Assembly: GCA_009733575.1 (NCBI GenBank)
Contig: ML769486.1
Span: 62,001 to 126,000, forward strand
Direction: 5' to 3'
DNA length: 64,000 nt
From: Gymnopus androsaceus JB14
Taxonomy: Eukaryota > Basidiomycota > Agaricomycetes > Agaricales > Omphalotaceae
Shown here: positions 48,437 to 60,563 of the stretch, in pieces
How the letters are laid out: each line of letters opens with the position of its first letter
How positions within the stretch are numbered: the stretch's first letter is position 1
Translations under genes and position numbers: made by a program
Notes under the pieces: model-generated
Told to the model about the DNA's origin: nothing
The model's input: the letters and a program-made list of their open reading frames with translations, nothing else
Database searches by the model: none

Positions 48437-49134
48437 GGATAATTCTACTGAACAACCCCCTTGGCTCAAGTCTTATTTAACAACCCAGTTGAGGTCACAT
48501 ATGGTCACACATGGTCACATTGAGGTCACAACATATAACTTTGCCTCAGAACTCAATTTTTGTGAATGTCAAAGATTTGCTCTTGGTGCAGTATTCCAAT
48601 TATGGTAGCCTTTAGGGATCTGCACCATAACTGTAAAGTACAGCACTACAGTGCATTTTCATAGGTAGCCATGCAACAATCTAATGTCCTTTCTGTAGTT
48701 AAAACTTGCAACTTACCATCTGTCATATTTAGTCATACAGATATGGCAGTTTATGGCTGATGATATTAAATATCTTAGATTTAGATACCAATATGCAATG
48801 GGTAACATTGGGGATATTTTAGTATTTGAGCTTCTAAATCTGAGTTTAATTCAGCCTTAAGCATTGTCCAAAGTCTGGAGTCTTTATATTTCACATACTG
48901 CCACCAGCCCTATTTGGGAATCTGAGCGGTTTGTGTTACAACTTAAGTAAGGTGAGGCATGAGGTAGTAGCTGACTTTTTTTTCAAAGAAAAAACACACA
49001 CAAAAGAATTGAAAAAAATCACACTCAAACATATGTGACAAAAGTGTGATGGGGTTGCCAAACTAGCTTTTGCAAAAATTTCCTTTTTTGGGAGGGTTGT
49101 TGCAAGCAAGGGGGTTGTTCAGTAGAATTATCCC
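48437..49134. mobile_element. 698-bp MITE nested in the foldback element
   Basis: A 28-bp inverted terminal repeat, GGGATAATTCTACTGAAC followed by AACCCCCTTG (48436-48463 and 49107-49134), is perfect. TTACTGTG flanks both sides (48429-48436 and 49135-49142), one base overlapping the repeat. The 7-8-bp duplication suggests hAT or a similar class. No open frame of note. The duplicated target TTACTGTG is the very end of the foldback element that follows, so this MITE inserted there later. Confidence 0.85.
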
Positions 49135-49137
49135 TTA

Positions 49138-50721
49138 CTGTGGTGCCAGAAAATAACCGAACATGTGAAATTTCAACTTGTGATCTCAATATCTCAACAG
49201 CAGGGACATATGAGAGCAAGGGCTTGGTGTGTATTTTGTAGTAATTTTAGTTCCCCAGATCCCTCAACTAACAGATATTGAATATCTCAACTCAGTCACA
49301 AGATATTGCTTGATTAGTTTTGCAGTATGATTTTTTGTGTGTAATTTTTGAGGATTTTACATTAAAACAGCATAGAACAAGCAATTCTGAACCATTTCTC
49401 ATGATTTTTTGTACTGGTAGGAATAATAGAGGTCTGAAAATATGATATTCAACCACTTGGGGGCATAGTGTGGGAAATTACTCTTGCTACAGATGAAAAT
49501 TGCAATTCTTCCCAGTTTTGCATATTCCTCTATACACAACCTGAAACATGCATATATGATATTCAGAATTAGTGTACAGAGATGGGCTATACCTCATTAT
49601 ACCAAAATTTGGGCTCATTATCATCATAGCACTATTTTATCCTGCATTCTCTGTGAATTCTTCCCACAAAAAACACTGTTTGTCACTTTGTGGTGCAAAA
49701 TATGGGAACTTACTGTACACCAGCTACCAGAAAGACTGCGGAGTCAGTGGAGAAGACCAAAAACTTCAATCTGGTACAGGCCGGATTGCTATAAACACCA
49801 TTCATGCTCATTTTAACTTGCATTTTCTCCATAAGAAAAAATAAAAAATTCGGCAAAAAACAAAACAGCCTATCTTTGTTTCTAAACTTGGTTCTGGCTG
49901 GTCAGAGATGTTATAGGGTTTTTATTAGCTATATTACATGATATGACTCTGACATGACTGAACATTATCTTTATTTGAACAAATAATGGTGCAATTACTT
50001 TCCTATTCCATTTTTCATGTTTGCTTTTGAGAAAATGTGCCTGAAAAATGGGCATAGATGGAAGATTTGACAGTTGAGCTTTTACGAGATCGAAATATTT
50101 GGTCTTCTCCACTGATTCCACATTTTTTCTGGTAGCTGGTGTACAGTAAGTTCCCATATCTTGCACCACAAAGTGACAAACAGTGTTTTTTATGGGAAGA
50201 ATTCACAGAGAATGCAGAATAAAATAGTGCTATAATGATAATGAGCCCAAATTTTGGTATAATGAGGTATAGCCCATCTCTGTACACTAATTCTGAATAT
50301 CATATATGCATGTTTCAGGTTGTGTATAGAGGAATATGCAAAACTGGGAAGAATTGCACTTCTCATCTGTAGCAAGAGTAATTTCCCACACTATGCCCCC
50401 AATTGGTTGAATATCATATTTTCAGACCTCTATTATTCCTACCAGTACAAAAAATCATGAGAAATGGTTCAGAATTGCTTGCTCTATGCTGTTTTAATGT
50501 AAAATCCTCAAAAATTACACACAAAAAATCATACTGCAAAACTAATCAAGCAATATCTTGTGACTAAGTTGAGATATTCAATATCTGTTAGTTGAGGGAT
50601 CTGGGGAACTAAAAGCACTACAAAATACACACCAAGCTCCTGCTCTTATATGTACTTGATCTTGAGATATTGAGATCACAAGTTGAAATTTCACATGTTC
50701 GGTTAATTTCTGGCACCACAG
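49138..50721. mobile_element. 1.6-kb foldback element with arms of about 630 bp or more
   Basis: Sequence from 49138 onward (CTGTGGTGCCAGAAA) reappears in reverse complement ending at 50721, with similarity of roughly 90% or more over about 630 bp and weaker similarity inward (to about 49830 and 50030). The outer ends are flanked by TA (49136-49137 and 50722-50723), suggesting a TA target site as in Tc1/mariner-like elements. Both arms contain matching open frames (MLQM...ILPSFAYSSIHNLKH) that look like by-products of the repeat rather than genes. Confidence 0.85.
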
Positions 50722-50723
50722 TA

Positions 50724-52155
50724 TTTCTGTTGCTCTGAAAGTTTTGGCTTCTAAGTTCTCAGAGCCAAGAATTTTTCTTTGCACAAAAAATGACAGGAAC
50801 TAGTGAATGGTTTTTAAAAGGAAATGAATTCAATGCTTGGAAACAGATTTCCATTGAACTCACTTCTCTGGCTGCTGCAGGGTCATGGTAAGTCTCAAGA
50901 TTCACATTTGGATTGTATTTTGGATCTGAAAAGTAAAACACAGTGGGCTGTGGGAAGAGTGGAATGGTGTAAGTGAACTTAGTGTAAGTAGCAGATTCCA
51001 GCACAAGTAGGTACACCCCATGATGAGCTCAAAGATTTATGAAAAATAAAGAAAATGTATCATTAGAAAAATTGCCACAGTTCAAAATTCTTCTTTTTGA
51101 TACACATCAGCAAAACCTGTACCATCAAAATACACTTCTTCTGTCTCTGGAGATATCTGAAGAAGTTTGACAGCTTTTTTGACAGCTGTCAGACCTCACA
51201 AGATCTCCGGAGATCTCTGGAGACCAACATCAGGAAAAGGTTTCTGGGCTCAAGGCAGCTTGAGGTTAACTCAAGTTTGAAGGTAACTGAAGCTTGTACT
51301 CAAGACACTCCAGGTCCCTGAGTTTGCCTCAGGTCACCCCAAGTTACCCTGGGTATCATCTTCATTAAGTATAACACCTGTGCAGGCTTCAGTAGCCCTG
51401 AGGAGGCTTGAGTTACCTCAAGTGCCAAAGAAGAGCAAGTGTTTACTTAAGTAGACTTGCAGCTACTCAAGTGTTAGAAATAAGAAATGGAGTTTAAATG
51501 ATTGTATACCCGTTTGACCTCGACTGTGTCCTGAGGCAAACGGGTAAGGTACATGAGTAGCTACATACTGTATTTATACTTGTAAGAATGATTACATCAT
51601 AGTGCATATAACAGGAAAGTGGGTACTATGTGAATATCTGTGGCTACTATGCATACAGTAAAGTGGCTACTGTGAGTATATACATGGATACTGTGGGTGT
51701 ATGCACAAATATCTCCTGTGATATCATATATTCATAAGTATGTTGTAATGTGGGTTAAAATAGATTTTCTGTAAATTCCAACATCAAGGGAGTATGAACA
51801 ACTTAAATAACTTCTAGGTAAAACAAAGTAAATAAGACTTGAAGTTGCTTTGGAAGTGGCAGTGTTTGAATGATGAGAAAAGGCCAGTAAAAGCAAAGAA
51901 ACCTCTTGCTCTTATATTATTAGTAGTTTGGGAGTTATTTGAAGCCATTAGAATGATGTAACAGACAATTATGAGGGATGGTGGTGGTCAGAGGAAGAGG
52001 CAAAATCAAAACAATGGTGGCATGCATGTAGATGTTATTCGATATGTCTTGGAACCATTGGAAATATCTTTGACCAGTATAAGGAGACCCCATCGCGAAA
52101 TCTGCATTTAAATGAACTGAAATGAGCTAGTAATGGTCTTGTAATGTGAAACCAC
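50724..52155. other. AT-rich intergenic stretch
   Basis: No supported gene. 51110-51440 is dense in short motifs of the CTCAAGTT/GGTAACTCAAG type. An inverted pair TACCCGTTTG/CAAACGGGTA lies at 51507-51516 and 51537-51546. 51600-51720 holds imperfect TGGCTACTATG units. Confidence 0.4.
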
Positions 52156-52512
52156 GTATCAAAACTCGAGCTCACTGTGCATAATAGTGAGCTCAAGGAT
52201 TAATAAGTATATCTACTACTCTGTAGGTCTGGGAGTAGTATCTGGGTCATTGTGAGTACCTTATATGTCAAGCTCTCATTTACTGAGTTATGGTATAATT
52301 CTCAATGCTGTTTAACTTGCCTTTGTTATAGGATCTCATACTTGAAAGTAAGTAAGACTGTGTCAACTTTGCTTGACTGTTTTGAAAAGCTTAAATTTCA
52401 CAGTTTATGTTTATATAGTACCCAATATATCGTTTCCACACTTTGAAGTCACTGCATGAGTTTTTCCGTCCTTGAGCTCACTGTTATGCATGGCAAACTC
52501 GAGTTTTGATAC
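52156..52512. repeat. Inverted repeat pair, possible small MITE
   Basis: GTATCAAAACTCGAG...TGAGCTCAAGGA at 52156-52199 recurs in reverse complement at 52470-52512, with partial similarity extending about 30 bp outward on both sides. An approximately 450-bp non-autonomous element is likely, but no target duplication was identified. Confidence 0.6.
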
Positions 52513-52793
52513 ACATTTCTGCAATGTAATCATATTGTGTGCTATTTCGATTGAATTTTGGTGCGTTTTTCACTTGCAATATGCAATACACTACTAAAAA
52601 ATGTTGAAAAAATGAGTTCAGAGCTATCCAAAACCATCTCCATACCCAGTGAGCTTTGCTGAGCGCTGATCATCCACAAAGCACGTGTTGTCTACGGTGT
52701 TCTCACACTCACTTCTTGCTTTCCTTCAGTGACAATTACCTTCCTCTACTACAATTTGGGTCTCAAGCATTCATAAATAGTATCAGGGCAGTG

Positions 52794-53375
52794 AGCTCCA
52801 GAGAGTCCTAATGGAATCCTTTCCAAAGCTCCATTCACATGTTATACCCACTGATGCATTCCGCCGCAACATCGGATTTTCTACAATAGAGGTACCGGGA
52901 GGAGACTTGAAGTTATCTCGGTAAGTTCTCCTCTTTTACTTTCGTACTTAGAGCTCCGGAGATGGACTTCTTTCCAATGCTCCATTCGTATTTTACATCT
53001 ACCAATTTGTTCCGCTGCAACATTGGATTTTGTACAATAGAGGTACTGGGAAGAGACTTGAAGTTATCTTGGTGAGTTCTCCTCTTTTACTTTAGTACTT
53101 GGAGCTCCAGAGAGTCCTAATGGACTTCTTTTCAATGCTCCATTCGCTTTTTATATCCACTGATTCGTTCCACAGCAACATTGGATTTTGCATAATAGAG
53201 GTACCGAGAGGAGACTCGAAGTTATCTTGGAAAGTTCAGCTCTTTTATCTTCATTCTTGGAGACTTATAGAGTCCTAATGAGCCTATACCGGCACTCTAT
53301 TCGCAATTTACAGCCACCAACTCGTTCCGCCGCAATCTTTGAGTTTATGTTGGTGAGTTCTTACTCTTTTATTTT
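52794..53375. repeat. Tandem repeat, about 150-157-bp unit, nearly four copies
   Basis: Units start near 52794, 52950, 53100 and 53257 with GAGCTCC(A/G)GAGA..CCTAATGG. Each contains CTCCATTCGC-like, TTCCGC.GCAACAT.GGATTTT and GAGGTACCGGGAGGAGACTTG-like blocks and a final TTCTCCTCTTTTACTTT block. The last unit is shortened. No frame is conserved across units, so this is minisatellite-like rather than coding. Confidence 0.85.
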
Positions 53376-53460
53376 TTTCTTGGTGCTATCATGAAAAACG
53401 CTCCAAATCAATCCAATATAAATGCCCCACTTTGAATGAGCCTAGAGCTCCAATGGCCAA

Positions 53461-54263
53461 CACACCGGAAAGTAACAAAAATCTGCTCAGCAGATTGTTA
53501 GACTGATAATTGAAAAATCAGTTCATGTTTCGATAAGACCAAAAGTCAGACCGAAACAATGGTTTCGGTCAGGCTGACATTCTGGCTGACAAGGGGTGAT
53601 TCGGCCAACCATTCACTCAAGATGATATGCCTCCCAAAAGTCTACAGTTCAGGGGGCCTGATTCTTGTACTGATTCTAGTACTTTCATCTGTACAATTAA
53701 TATCATTGAAATTAGATATTTTACTTTGGATGAATATGTAGATGAATAACAAATAATCAGTCCTGTTAATTACTCTACTGAAATGACAGAAATCAGTAAG
53801 TAAGTCGATATCTATTAAAGTTAGGCTGAAAAATGGGGTTTCAACACAACTGAAAGGCTGCTGGTGGCCTTTCATTCATATTGAAAAACCATTTTTTGGC
53901 CCAACTTTCATATGTATTGAATTACTTACTGATTTCTGGTATTTCAGTAGCATAATTAACAAGACTGATTTTTCTGTAAACATCCGCATATTCATCTATA
54001 GTGAAAGATGTAATTTCAATCATATTTATTATACAGAAGAAAATACTGCATTCAGTATGTGAATCAAGCCACCTGAACTCTAGATTTTGGGAGTCATATC
54101 ATCTGTATTGAATTGTGGGCTGAATCATCCCTTTTCAGTCAGAGTTTCCACCTGGCTGGAAATCTGCGTTTTGGTCTGGCTTTCGGTGTCATCAAAACAT
54201 GGACTGATTATTTGCGTATCAGTCCAAAATCTGCCGAGCAGATTTTTGTTACTTTCCAGTGTG
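53461..54263. mobile_element. 0.8-kb foldback element (hAT-like ends)
   Basis: The left end CACACCGGAAAGTAACAAAA and the right end (reverse complement CACACTGGAAAGTAACAAAA) match over about 36 bp. Imperfect inverted similarity continues towards the centre near 53860, giving arms of almost 400 bp. CACTGG-like ends suggest hAT, but no clear target duplication flanks the element. No transposase frame. Confidence 0.75.
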
Positions 54264-56536
54264 CAATGAGAGGCCCTTCATAATAAGTGGAGCGCAAAAT
54301 GATTCTCAAAAGTAATACAGTATGCTACAAATTCATGATTGGCTGTATCTCACAGCTGTACTCCACATCGGGGTAATGATGGAGAACATCTTGATTGTAC
54401 AGTAATTCCCGTCGGTTCCTAGTTCAACCAGGCTTGGGATGTATCAATGCCATCTATATGAAGAATTCCAACAAGTGCCCGGAGGCAAGTTGCTGCACTT
54501 TTAATTTTGTCCGAAGAATTTCCTCTAATTTATATAAGTATAGCGAACCCAAGCGCAATGAAACTGACCTCAATCTACTTGCATATTTCCTCAAGTTGGC
54601 ATCAATTGACATAGTAGGTTTAACGATGGGGGAAGCATGTGTGGATGGTTGGATTTAAACTGGACTGTAACGAGTTGACGCTTTTCTTTGCTTTGAGGCT
54701 CCCCAATTATCAGGCCTTTACAGCCAGTTCTCCGCCAATATGATAGTCATCCACATACTCCCTTTGATCTCTTGTTCTCCCGTTCATCCAAAAGTTCTGA
54801 GTCACCGTCACTTTTTCACTTTTTCCCAGCACCAGAGGTTGGAGAGTTGAATACCAAGTGTTGCGCGCGTGTTTTACTAACATGTTCCAGCTTCAATCAT
54901 GGACATCGCTTTGAGCAGCTCTTCCAACTTGAGAGCACCCAACCATTCTATATAAGGAGCTTTTTTGGGCTATCAGATAGAAGGATCCTGGCCCGAGTCT
55001 ACAGGGGACGAGAATGCAAGAGAAAAATAAAGATGGACAAGCCACTTATGATCCTGTAGGAAGGTTGAAGACTCTGAGAAGGGTAATGCACAAAAATGCT
55101 CTCATTCATGAAATCAAATGACTCAGTCATAAACAGTGTGGATTGACTCAGAAACCAGAAGCGAGTGGTACAATTCTCGATAATACTCGTTGTAAACATC
55201 AACAAGGTGTTGGAGATAGAGCCGTATCGGGCAATCGAGCCGTACGCTCTATCTGGTTCCGTTTTTATTCAATATATGCGTTTGATGTGCTGTTTCCGTA
55301 TTTGACATTATCTTACTTATCGCTTGGTAGAGATAGCTTAGATAGTTCAACCTATCATTACAGTAGCTATATAAAGTATTGTACCTCTGAATTTATTCCC
55401 CGCGCGTTTGCTAAGGGCTTATTGCTATTAGACCAGAGTGAAGTCACCGTTTCGGACTTTATTCTAGCACAAGGATCTAAAGTTAGAGTTCACTGCATGC
55501 TCAATGCATGCTATAGACTACTTTGCTACAAAATCATTAGATTCGAAGCAATAATATTATGGGTGCATGTGCATCATCAACCCCAGAGGGGCTTTCGTTA
55601 AGTTTGAACTCTGATGGGTGGGCAATATCAAACCACGCATGCATAGGCTCCTCCTTCCGTTTACCCATTGCATACTATACCCGTTTTTCCTTCACAAAAC
55701 CGTCATGTCACAACTTTCCATCACATTAATGGTCCTGAACAGTGTTTGGTTCAACAAATAGTTTGAACCTTTGCTCATCCAAATTCTTTGCTACAGTAAC
55801 AACAGCATCAAATATATTGCTCAACTTTTTAAGCATGACACTTTTCTGCGTATATTGCTTTGGATCTTTTGTGATGGGAGGCGACAGTAGAATATGCGCA
55901 AAATGTTCATTGAGTGATATTTCTGGTATCATTGCTGTAGTTTTACTTTATAAGAACAGAATCACTAATTGATGCTGTAGAGCACAAGAGTTCTTTGGAT
56001 GATCTTTTTGGGCTTGGGGTCTTAGAGTAGTTTATCAGTGGGTAACCATCAGGAGAAGCTTCTGGGGTCCTACATACGCTGGAAATTTCTTCCAGACATT
56101 TACACAAAATTTGCATATAAAAGTACGCTGTAAATGTCAGAGTTACCTCAGTTCTGGCAAGTGTGTTACTTCTCTCTCTCACTCTTGACTATGTTGCATC
56201 CCACTAATGCTTGTTTGACAGTTCACCCCCGTTAAACCCAACTTTATACATAATATGTTACGCTTTGACATGTCACATGGCAATTTTGGCTGCAGATCTT
56301 AAAATACATGCCATCATAAGTTGCGCTTTGACATCAAGCATCTTGTCAGGCCAAGAGTTATTCATTGCAAAATTTTACTGGATCACATACCAGTAAATCT
56401 CTGTATCCCCGTAGCCTTGTCAATTGTACAAATTCACATCTTGCCAGCTTTGTTCTCACATGCGAAGAAAAGCATTCTACAAATATGTACCCAAAAGGTT
56501 TGTATCCTAATTTTGTTTTAGAAAGGCTGCATCACC
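54264..56536. other. Stretch without supported gene
   Basis: Open frames here (for example 55143-55601 plus; 55726-55932 and 55943-56182 minus) show no recognisable domain. The two minus-strand frames lie in series (DGYPLINYSKTPSPKRSSKEL, then MIPEISLNEHFAHILLSPP) with a one-base frame difference and might be a decayed gene. CTATATAAAG near 55366 is TATA-like. Confidence 0.35.
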
Positions 56537-57945
56537 CTAGATTGCATTCAAAGTGTAAACCACAATCGCAGCAGCTACCACCATTCTCCAAGTCACAATA
56601 ACCATGGCTACAACACCATTCCTACTGCTCGTGTACACACTAATACCCAAATGTGTTTTACTCTCCAATAGCGCACACACAGCATAATAATTGTATGATT
56701 TGACCTTAGTGTTATAGGTAATTGTGGTTTTGAATCCAGTGCAGCTTTGGTTATACAATGACAAGGCATCTGAGCTGGATGAATCAGATGCCTCAGGTAG
56801 CTCCCAATGCGCTGTGCGAGTGTTGCCGCTCCATGAAGCATACATGCTAAGAATGTTGGAAGAGGAGGATGCTTGCAAGGCCATGTCGGGAGGAGTGGTG
56901 GGCTTGCCCATCCAGTTGAAGCAAAGTAGGTGGTATAAATGAAAGTTTGTCAGTGCCTGGAATTGGTAGAGAGTGAATATGCTTGAAACTTACAGGCCTC
57001 ATTGTAGCTTTTGCCGTTTACACCAAATTGGGCAGTCCAGATAAGTCCACCTGTCAATGTGTATCCAGACCACCAAGGCTAGTAGCCCCATCTAAAAAGT
57101 GTCAATACATTGAAAGGTCACAATACATTGACTGCGTACCCAGTGAGGAAGCTGCCATTAGGCTGAAGCTGCACACTGCCCTGGCTCTGCAAGATGGTGT
57201 AGTTGTGTGGAATGAAATCTTGCATGAGCTCTACAGATATGCTCGTAAAGTTGAGGGCTTGGTGTAAGCCTTGAGAAGACGATTTGTCTGATTAGCCCCA
57301 CTCTCTAGCGTTGTCAAAGAGACTGTCCCTCAAATTGGTATTCAAGAATATGATAACAAGCAGTGACAACTCACGTCATGATTGCATACATATTGTTCCT
57401 GGTAATCCACCATGCCTGATGCTGCCAGCTGAAATTTGCACCATCGCCCATGGCAAAAGACAAATTTGCACCCCCCATTTGCCAAATGATATCTCCACTG
57501 GTTCCATTGAGGAGATATACCATGTAGCAGTGCCGAGAGGAGATGAGATAGTTGCCATCATCTGTTTCTTGATGGAGTTAATGTGCTGGTCGAGTGATTA
57601 GCAAGGGAATAAAACTATAAGAGAAAACAAACATATGAAGATATCCCAAGCATTGCTAGTCAATCCACCACGAGTTCCAATTGCATTATAGCACTCACTA
57701 GGATCAACCCAATCACTAGCGTACCATGTAAATATAGGCTCCCCTGTATCAAGAGTAAGTATTTGGCTGAGGAAAACCCCGTATTTTATAGAATACTGGA
57801 TGTTATATTAAGCTCCTGCATTACACTATTATAAAGGTATCCACTGAAGGAACCTCCATAAGGAGAGAGGTCAGACTCTTGACTATAATAGGTGGTCATT
57901 AATGCGGTGTTGTTTGAGGTTATCCTGCTCTAAATGTCAAGGATT
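56537..57945 (-). pseudogene. Arylsulfotransferase (ASST) family, 5'-truncated
   Basis: Exons in minus-strand order carry ASST-family landmarks. These are NNTALMTTYYSQESDLSPYGG, EPIFTWYASDWVDPSECYNAIG, SNAWDIF, HINSIKK, then DDGNYLISSRHCYMVYLLNG and GDIIWQMGG. They continue with SWQHQAWWI, SQGSVQLQPNGSFLTG, and the C-terminal fibronectin-like NWMGKPTTPPDMALQ with a final hydrophobic segment ending TLNAI at 56537. The family has a beta-propeller fold and often transfers sulfate groups between phenols; fungal members are poorly characterised. The N-terminal third is missing, replaced by TTAAAC-rich repeats. The frame shifts by one between HINSIKK and DDGNY, and the donor after WDIF reads ATATGT instead of GTATGT. 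Confidence 0.75.
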
Positions 57946-58009
57946 AGTTGAATCAGCGAGACACCACAATAAAATACCAGCTACCTTGTTAAACACAGGG
58001 TAGTCAACT

Positions 58010-58395
58010 TTGATTTTGGTTAAACACGTTAAACTTAGTTAAACACCTTCATACCACATACAGTACAGACATATCATAATAAGTATTTGTTTCATTGTTA
58101 AACAACGTTAAACAACGGTTGAACCCAGCAAAACCATTCAAATCAAAGCAAATTATTCAAAAACGATAAACAAGTTTAACAATGTTAAACAAGTTAAAAC
58201 ATGCTAAACAGTGCTATTACAAGACAAGAGATACAAAGTCATGAAGTCGGATAAACGCGTTAAACAATGTTAAACAGCGCTCATATAAAGTATACTATTC
58301 CGCATGGATAAACGAGTTAAACCATGCTAAACAGCACTGGTACAAGCCAAACAGATAAATGCGTTAAACAATGTTAAACAGCGCTGGGGCGAACC
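58010..58395. repeat. TTAAAC-rich imperfect tandem repeat
   Basis: More than fifteen TTAAAC motifs occur. The best units read GATAAACGCGTTAAACAATG followed by TTAAACAGCGCT (near 58190, 58250, 58312 and 58356), spaced about 40-65 bp apart. The block abuts the truncated 5' end of the arylsulfotransferase pseudogene, so its arrival or expansion may have removed the gene's start. Confidence 0.75.
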
Positions 58396-58516
58396 AAGAA
58401 ATACACCATATTGTGAGGATACCTTGAAATCAGTGCAAGCGTGTTGAACAAGGTGAGGCACCAGTCAGCGAGTGTAGAATTAGCTGAAATAAAATACTCA
58501 CTGTCTTTTCACTCCC

Positions 58517-58885
58517 TCACGTAGCCAAACTCCCCCACACGTTTTCTACAGCTTCGCCGTTGTAACTCTTAGTCACCCACAAAGCCACAAAATCGTTCGC
58601 GCAGTCTTTGACGTGACAATTCCGATGTCCCGACTGACTATCCTGCAATGAGTAGAGACTTGAAATCGAAGATGTTCACATACCAAAGATAATAGCTCTC
58701 CTTGCACGCATACCGGGTTAGGGTTTGTACGAAGTCGTTGCCACCTGCAGTGTTACCAAGTTGAATATTTGGAGAGGAATTGTTGGAGGCGTGCAGCTGC
58801 AGACTGCATTTGAGCATATGTTGCACAGTGGTTATTTGAAAGACTCACTGGGACAGAGGAAAATTTGAATGTCATGATAGTCGGA
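58517..58885 (-). CDS. Possible small gene, unrecognised
   Basis: A minus-strand segment reads LQLHASNNSSPNIQLGNTAGG then DFVQTLTR. After a 78-bp intron with good ends (GTATGC...TTGCAG) it reads DSQSGHRNCHVKDCANDFVA and then LWVTKSYNGEAVENVWGSLAT before a stop at 58517. The start is unclear: an ATG at about 58885 followed by a GTGAGT donor does not join in the required phase, while ATG codons at 58826 or 58817 do. No domain was recognised. A TATATATATA tract lies just upstream (near 58915). Confidence 0.35.
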
Positions 58886-59255
58886 AAGAAAGGGACATTG
58901 TGGCGCGCTCTCGGTATATATATACTGTAACAATAAGGGCAGGGCCCCTCGAACCTGCCAAATCTGCCGCAACAACAAAAACAATAAGGAGATGGTCAAA
59001 GCTTGACTTAGCCAGACTCACCTTTTTGTGTCAGAATCAATCAGTGGAACTATCTCGGGTCTGAGTACAGGTTCGTCATTGAAAACGTTGTCAAATACTG
59101 CGAATGAAGATGAAGATGTTAGAGTATAGTATAGATACATCGTCGAAAGGAACTTACCTCGAATAGTCCCAGCTTTGACCCTGCACCACATTTGCAGCCT
59201 CCTTGAATAATACGGCTGGCCACACCCGGCTCAATTACGCTTGGGCCGACCAGAG

Positions 59256-59264
59256 TATAAAATA
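59256..59264 (+). promoter_or_regulatory. TATA box upstream of gene at 59307
   Basis: TATAAAATA lies 43-51 bp before the ATG at 59307, followed by a CTCTTTGCCACTCCCTTCTC pyrimidine tract. This is a typical fungal core promoter. Confidence 0.55.
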
Positions 59265-59306
59265 AGCCCATCTCTTTGCCACTCCCTTCTCAAATTAACT
59301 TGAACA

Positions 59307-60369
59307 ATGTCGTTGCCTGCTCGTAAAAACAACTGTTCTCCCACCGAAACATCTCCCCGTGGCAAATCCTTGCCCTCAAAGTCGTCTCCCTATGACCTCC
59401 ATCCTACCTACTCCACCCGGATTCCTTTGTTCTTCGACTGCAAGAGCGGATTGCAGAAGGGTCTGATGGGCATCATGATCACCTATTTGAAGGAGACCAA
59501 TCGTTATCAGGCGCTGGAGGACTTTGCAAAATGTGAAGATCCTACGAAGATGAGTTCCTACAAGCACATGGTTGCTGTGTGCATGGGTCAGACTCATCCA
59601 GCCGATTTTGTGAAACTGAGCATTTTCGTAAGTCTGTCGTTCTACGTTAGCCGCACTGCTAACAGAATTTATTCAGCGTCATTGCAAACACAAAGCCTGC
59701 GGCAACCCCAGAGATCGCCCGGTGTTTCTCATGACCAATGCTGAGCGACGAGAGTGCTTTCGACGTTTCTGTTGATGGCTCATGTCGGTCAATGAGACCA
59801 CCAAGTTGCGAGGCATGAAGAAGTGTATCTCCGTGTTCGAAGATCCCGATGGCAACCTTCTTACACTCGACGGCGAGATTGACACTTTCTTGGCGCAAGT
59901 TACTCCCTCCTCTGCTGGTTGCAAACGAAAGAGGAATACCACTGAGAATAGTACCCCTTCGAAGCAAAAGGTCTCGGATGGTCAATCTGTTGCTCCATTT
60001 CCTGTCCTTCCCAGCGACGACGAGGACACTCCGACCACCACTCCCTTGAAGCCACAGAGATTCTCGAGTGGACGAGCCGTTGCACCTTTCCCCGTCCTCC
60101 CAAGCGATGATGACGATGAGATCAAGATTGTCGAGGGTCCTAGTCCCACTAAATGCGCTCGACAAGAATCTCCTGCACCTGTTGCAGGACCATCTTCACT
60201 CCCGATGGCCTCTTCCACAAAACCTGGCGATACTAACTCAAGATGGTTTGGTTTTTTGGCTAAAACATGCGATGAATTGGAGGAAGCTGTGAGCAGTGGA
60301 GGGATGCAAGACGCTATCCTTGGGCCGAAGCTACAGGCATTGGCGGAGACGATATATATTAACTGCTGA
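59307..60369 (+). pseudogene. Uncharacterised Cys/Arg-rich protein, one in-frame TGA
   Basis: Exon 1 (59307-59627) starts MSLPARKNNCSPTETSPRGK and contains YSTRIPLFFDCKSGLQKGL and KMSSYKHMVAVCMGQTHP. Exon 2 (from 59677) reads RHCKHKACGNPRDRPVFLM, then ERRECFRRFC, then TGA (59773-59775). It then stays open in the same frame (WLMSVNETTKLRGMKKCISVF ...) to 60369. The C-terminal half is acidic and Ser/Pro-rich with two copies of VAPFPVLPSDD and KRKR. A CGA-to-TGA change would explain the stop. Clustered Cys/His residues before the stop may bind zinc. No known family was recognised. A TATA box supports a once-active gene. Confidence 0.5.
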
Positions 60370-60563
60370 ATTTTGTTTTTTATGTTTAACTTTTCCGTAA
60401 ATCCGTAGTACAATTAGAACAATCATGACTCTCTTGGCTAGCCTGCGCTTTGACCTTCCGCCAACAAATAGCCCAGACAATACGAAACGCAATTCAGCTT
60501 GGACCACACACAAAAGAAGACGTATTAAAGCTCACCATACGATAGATCGACTCATTCCAACCC

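Noticed and set aside
49484..50375. Matching open frames in both arms of the foldback element (MLQM...ILPSFAYSSIHNLKH)
   Set aside because: They are the same repeat read in both directions, lack any domain and have no codon-level constraint visible; best explained by the inverted repeat.
51507..51546. Inverted pair TACCCGTTTG/CAAACGGGTA
   Set aside because: Only 10-bp arms in an AT-rich repetitive stretch; no flanking duplication or neighbouring gene to give it meaning.
55143..55601. 152-codon plus-strand frame
   Set aside because: No recognisable domain or homologous motif; AT-rich stretch with TATA-like sequence inside the frame.
58730..58745. CCCTAACCC as an internal telomere repeat
   Set aside because: A single partial unit inside a plausible coding segment; chance match.
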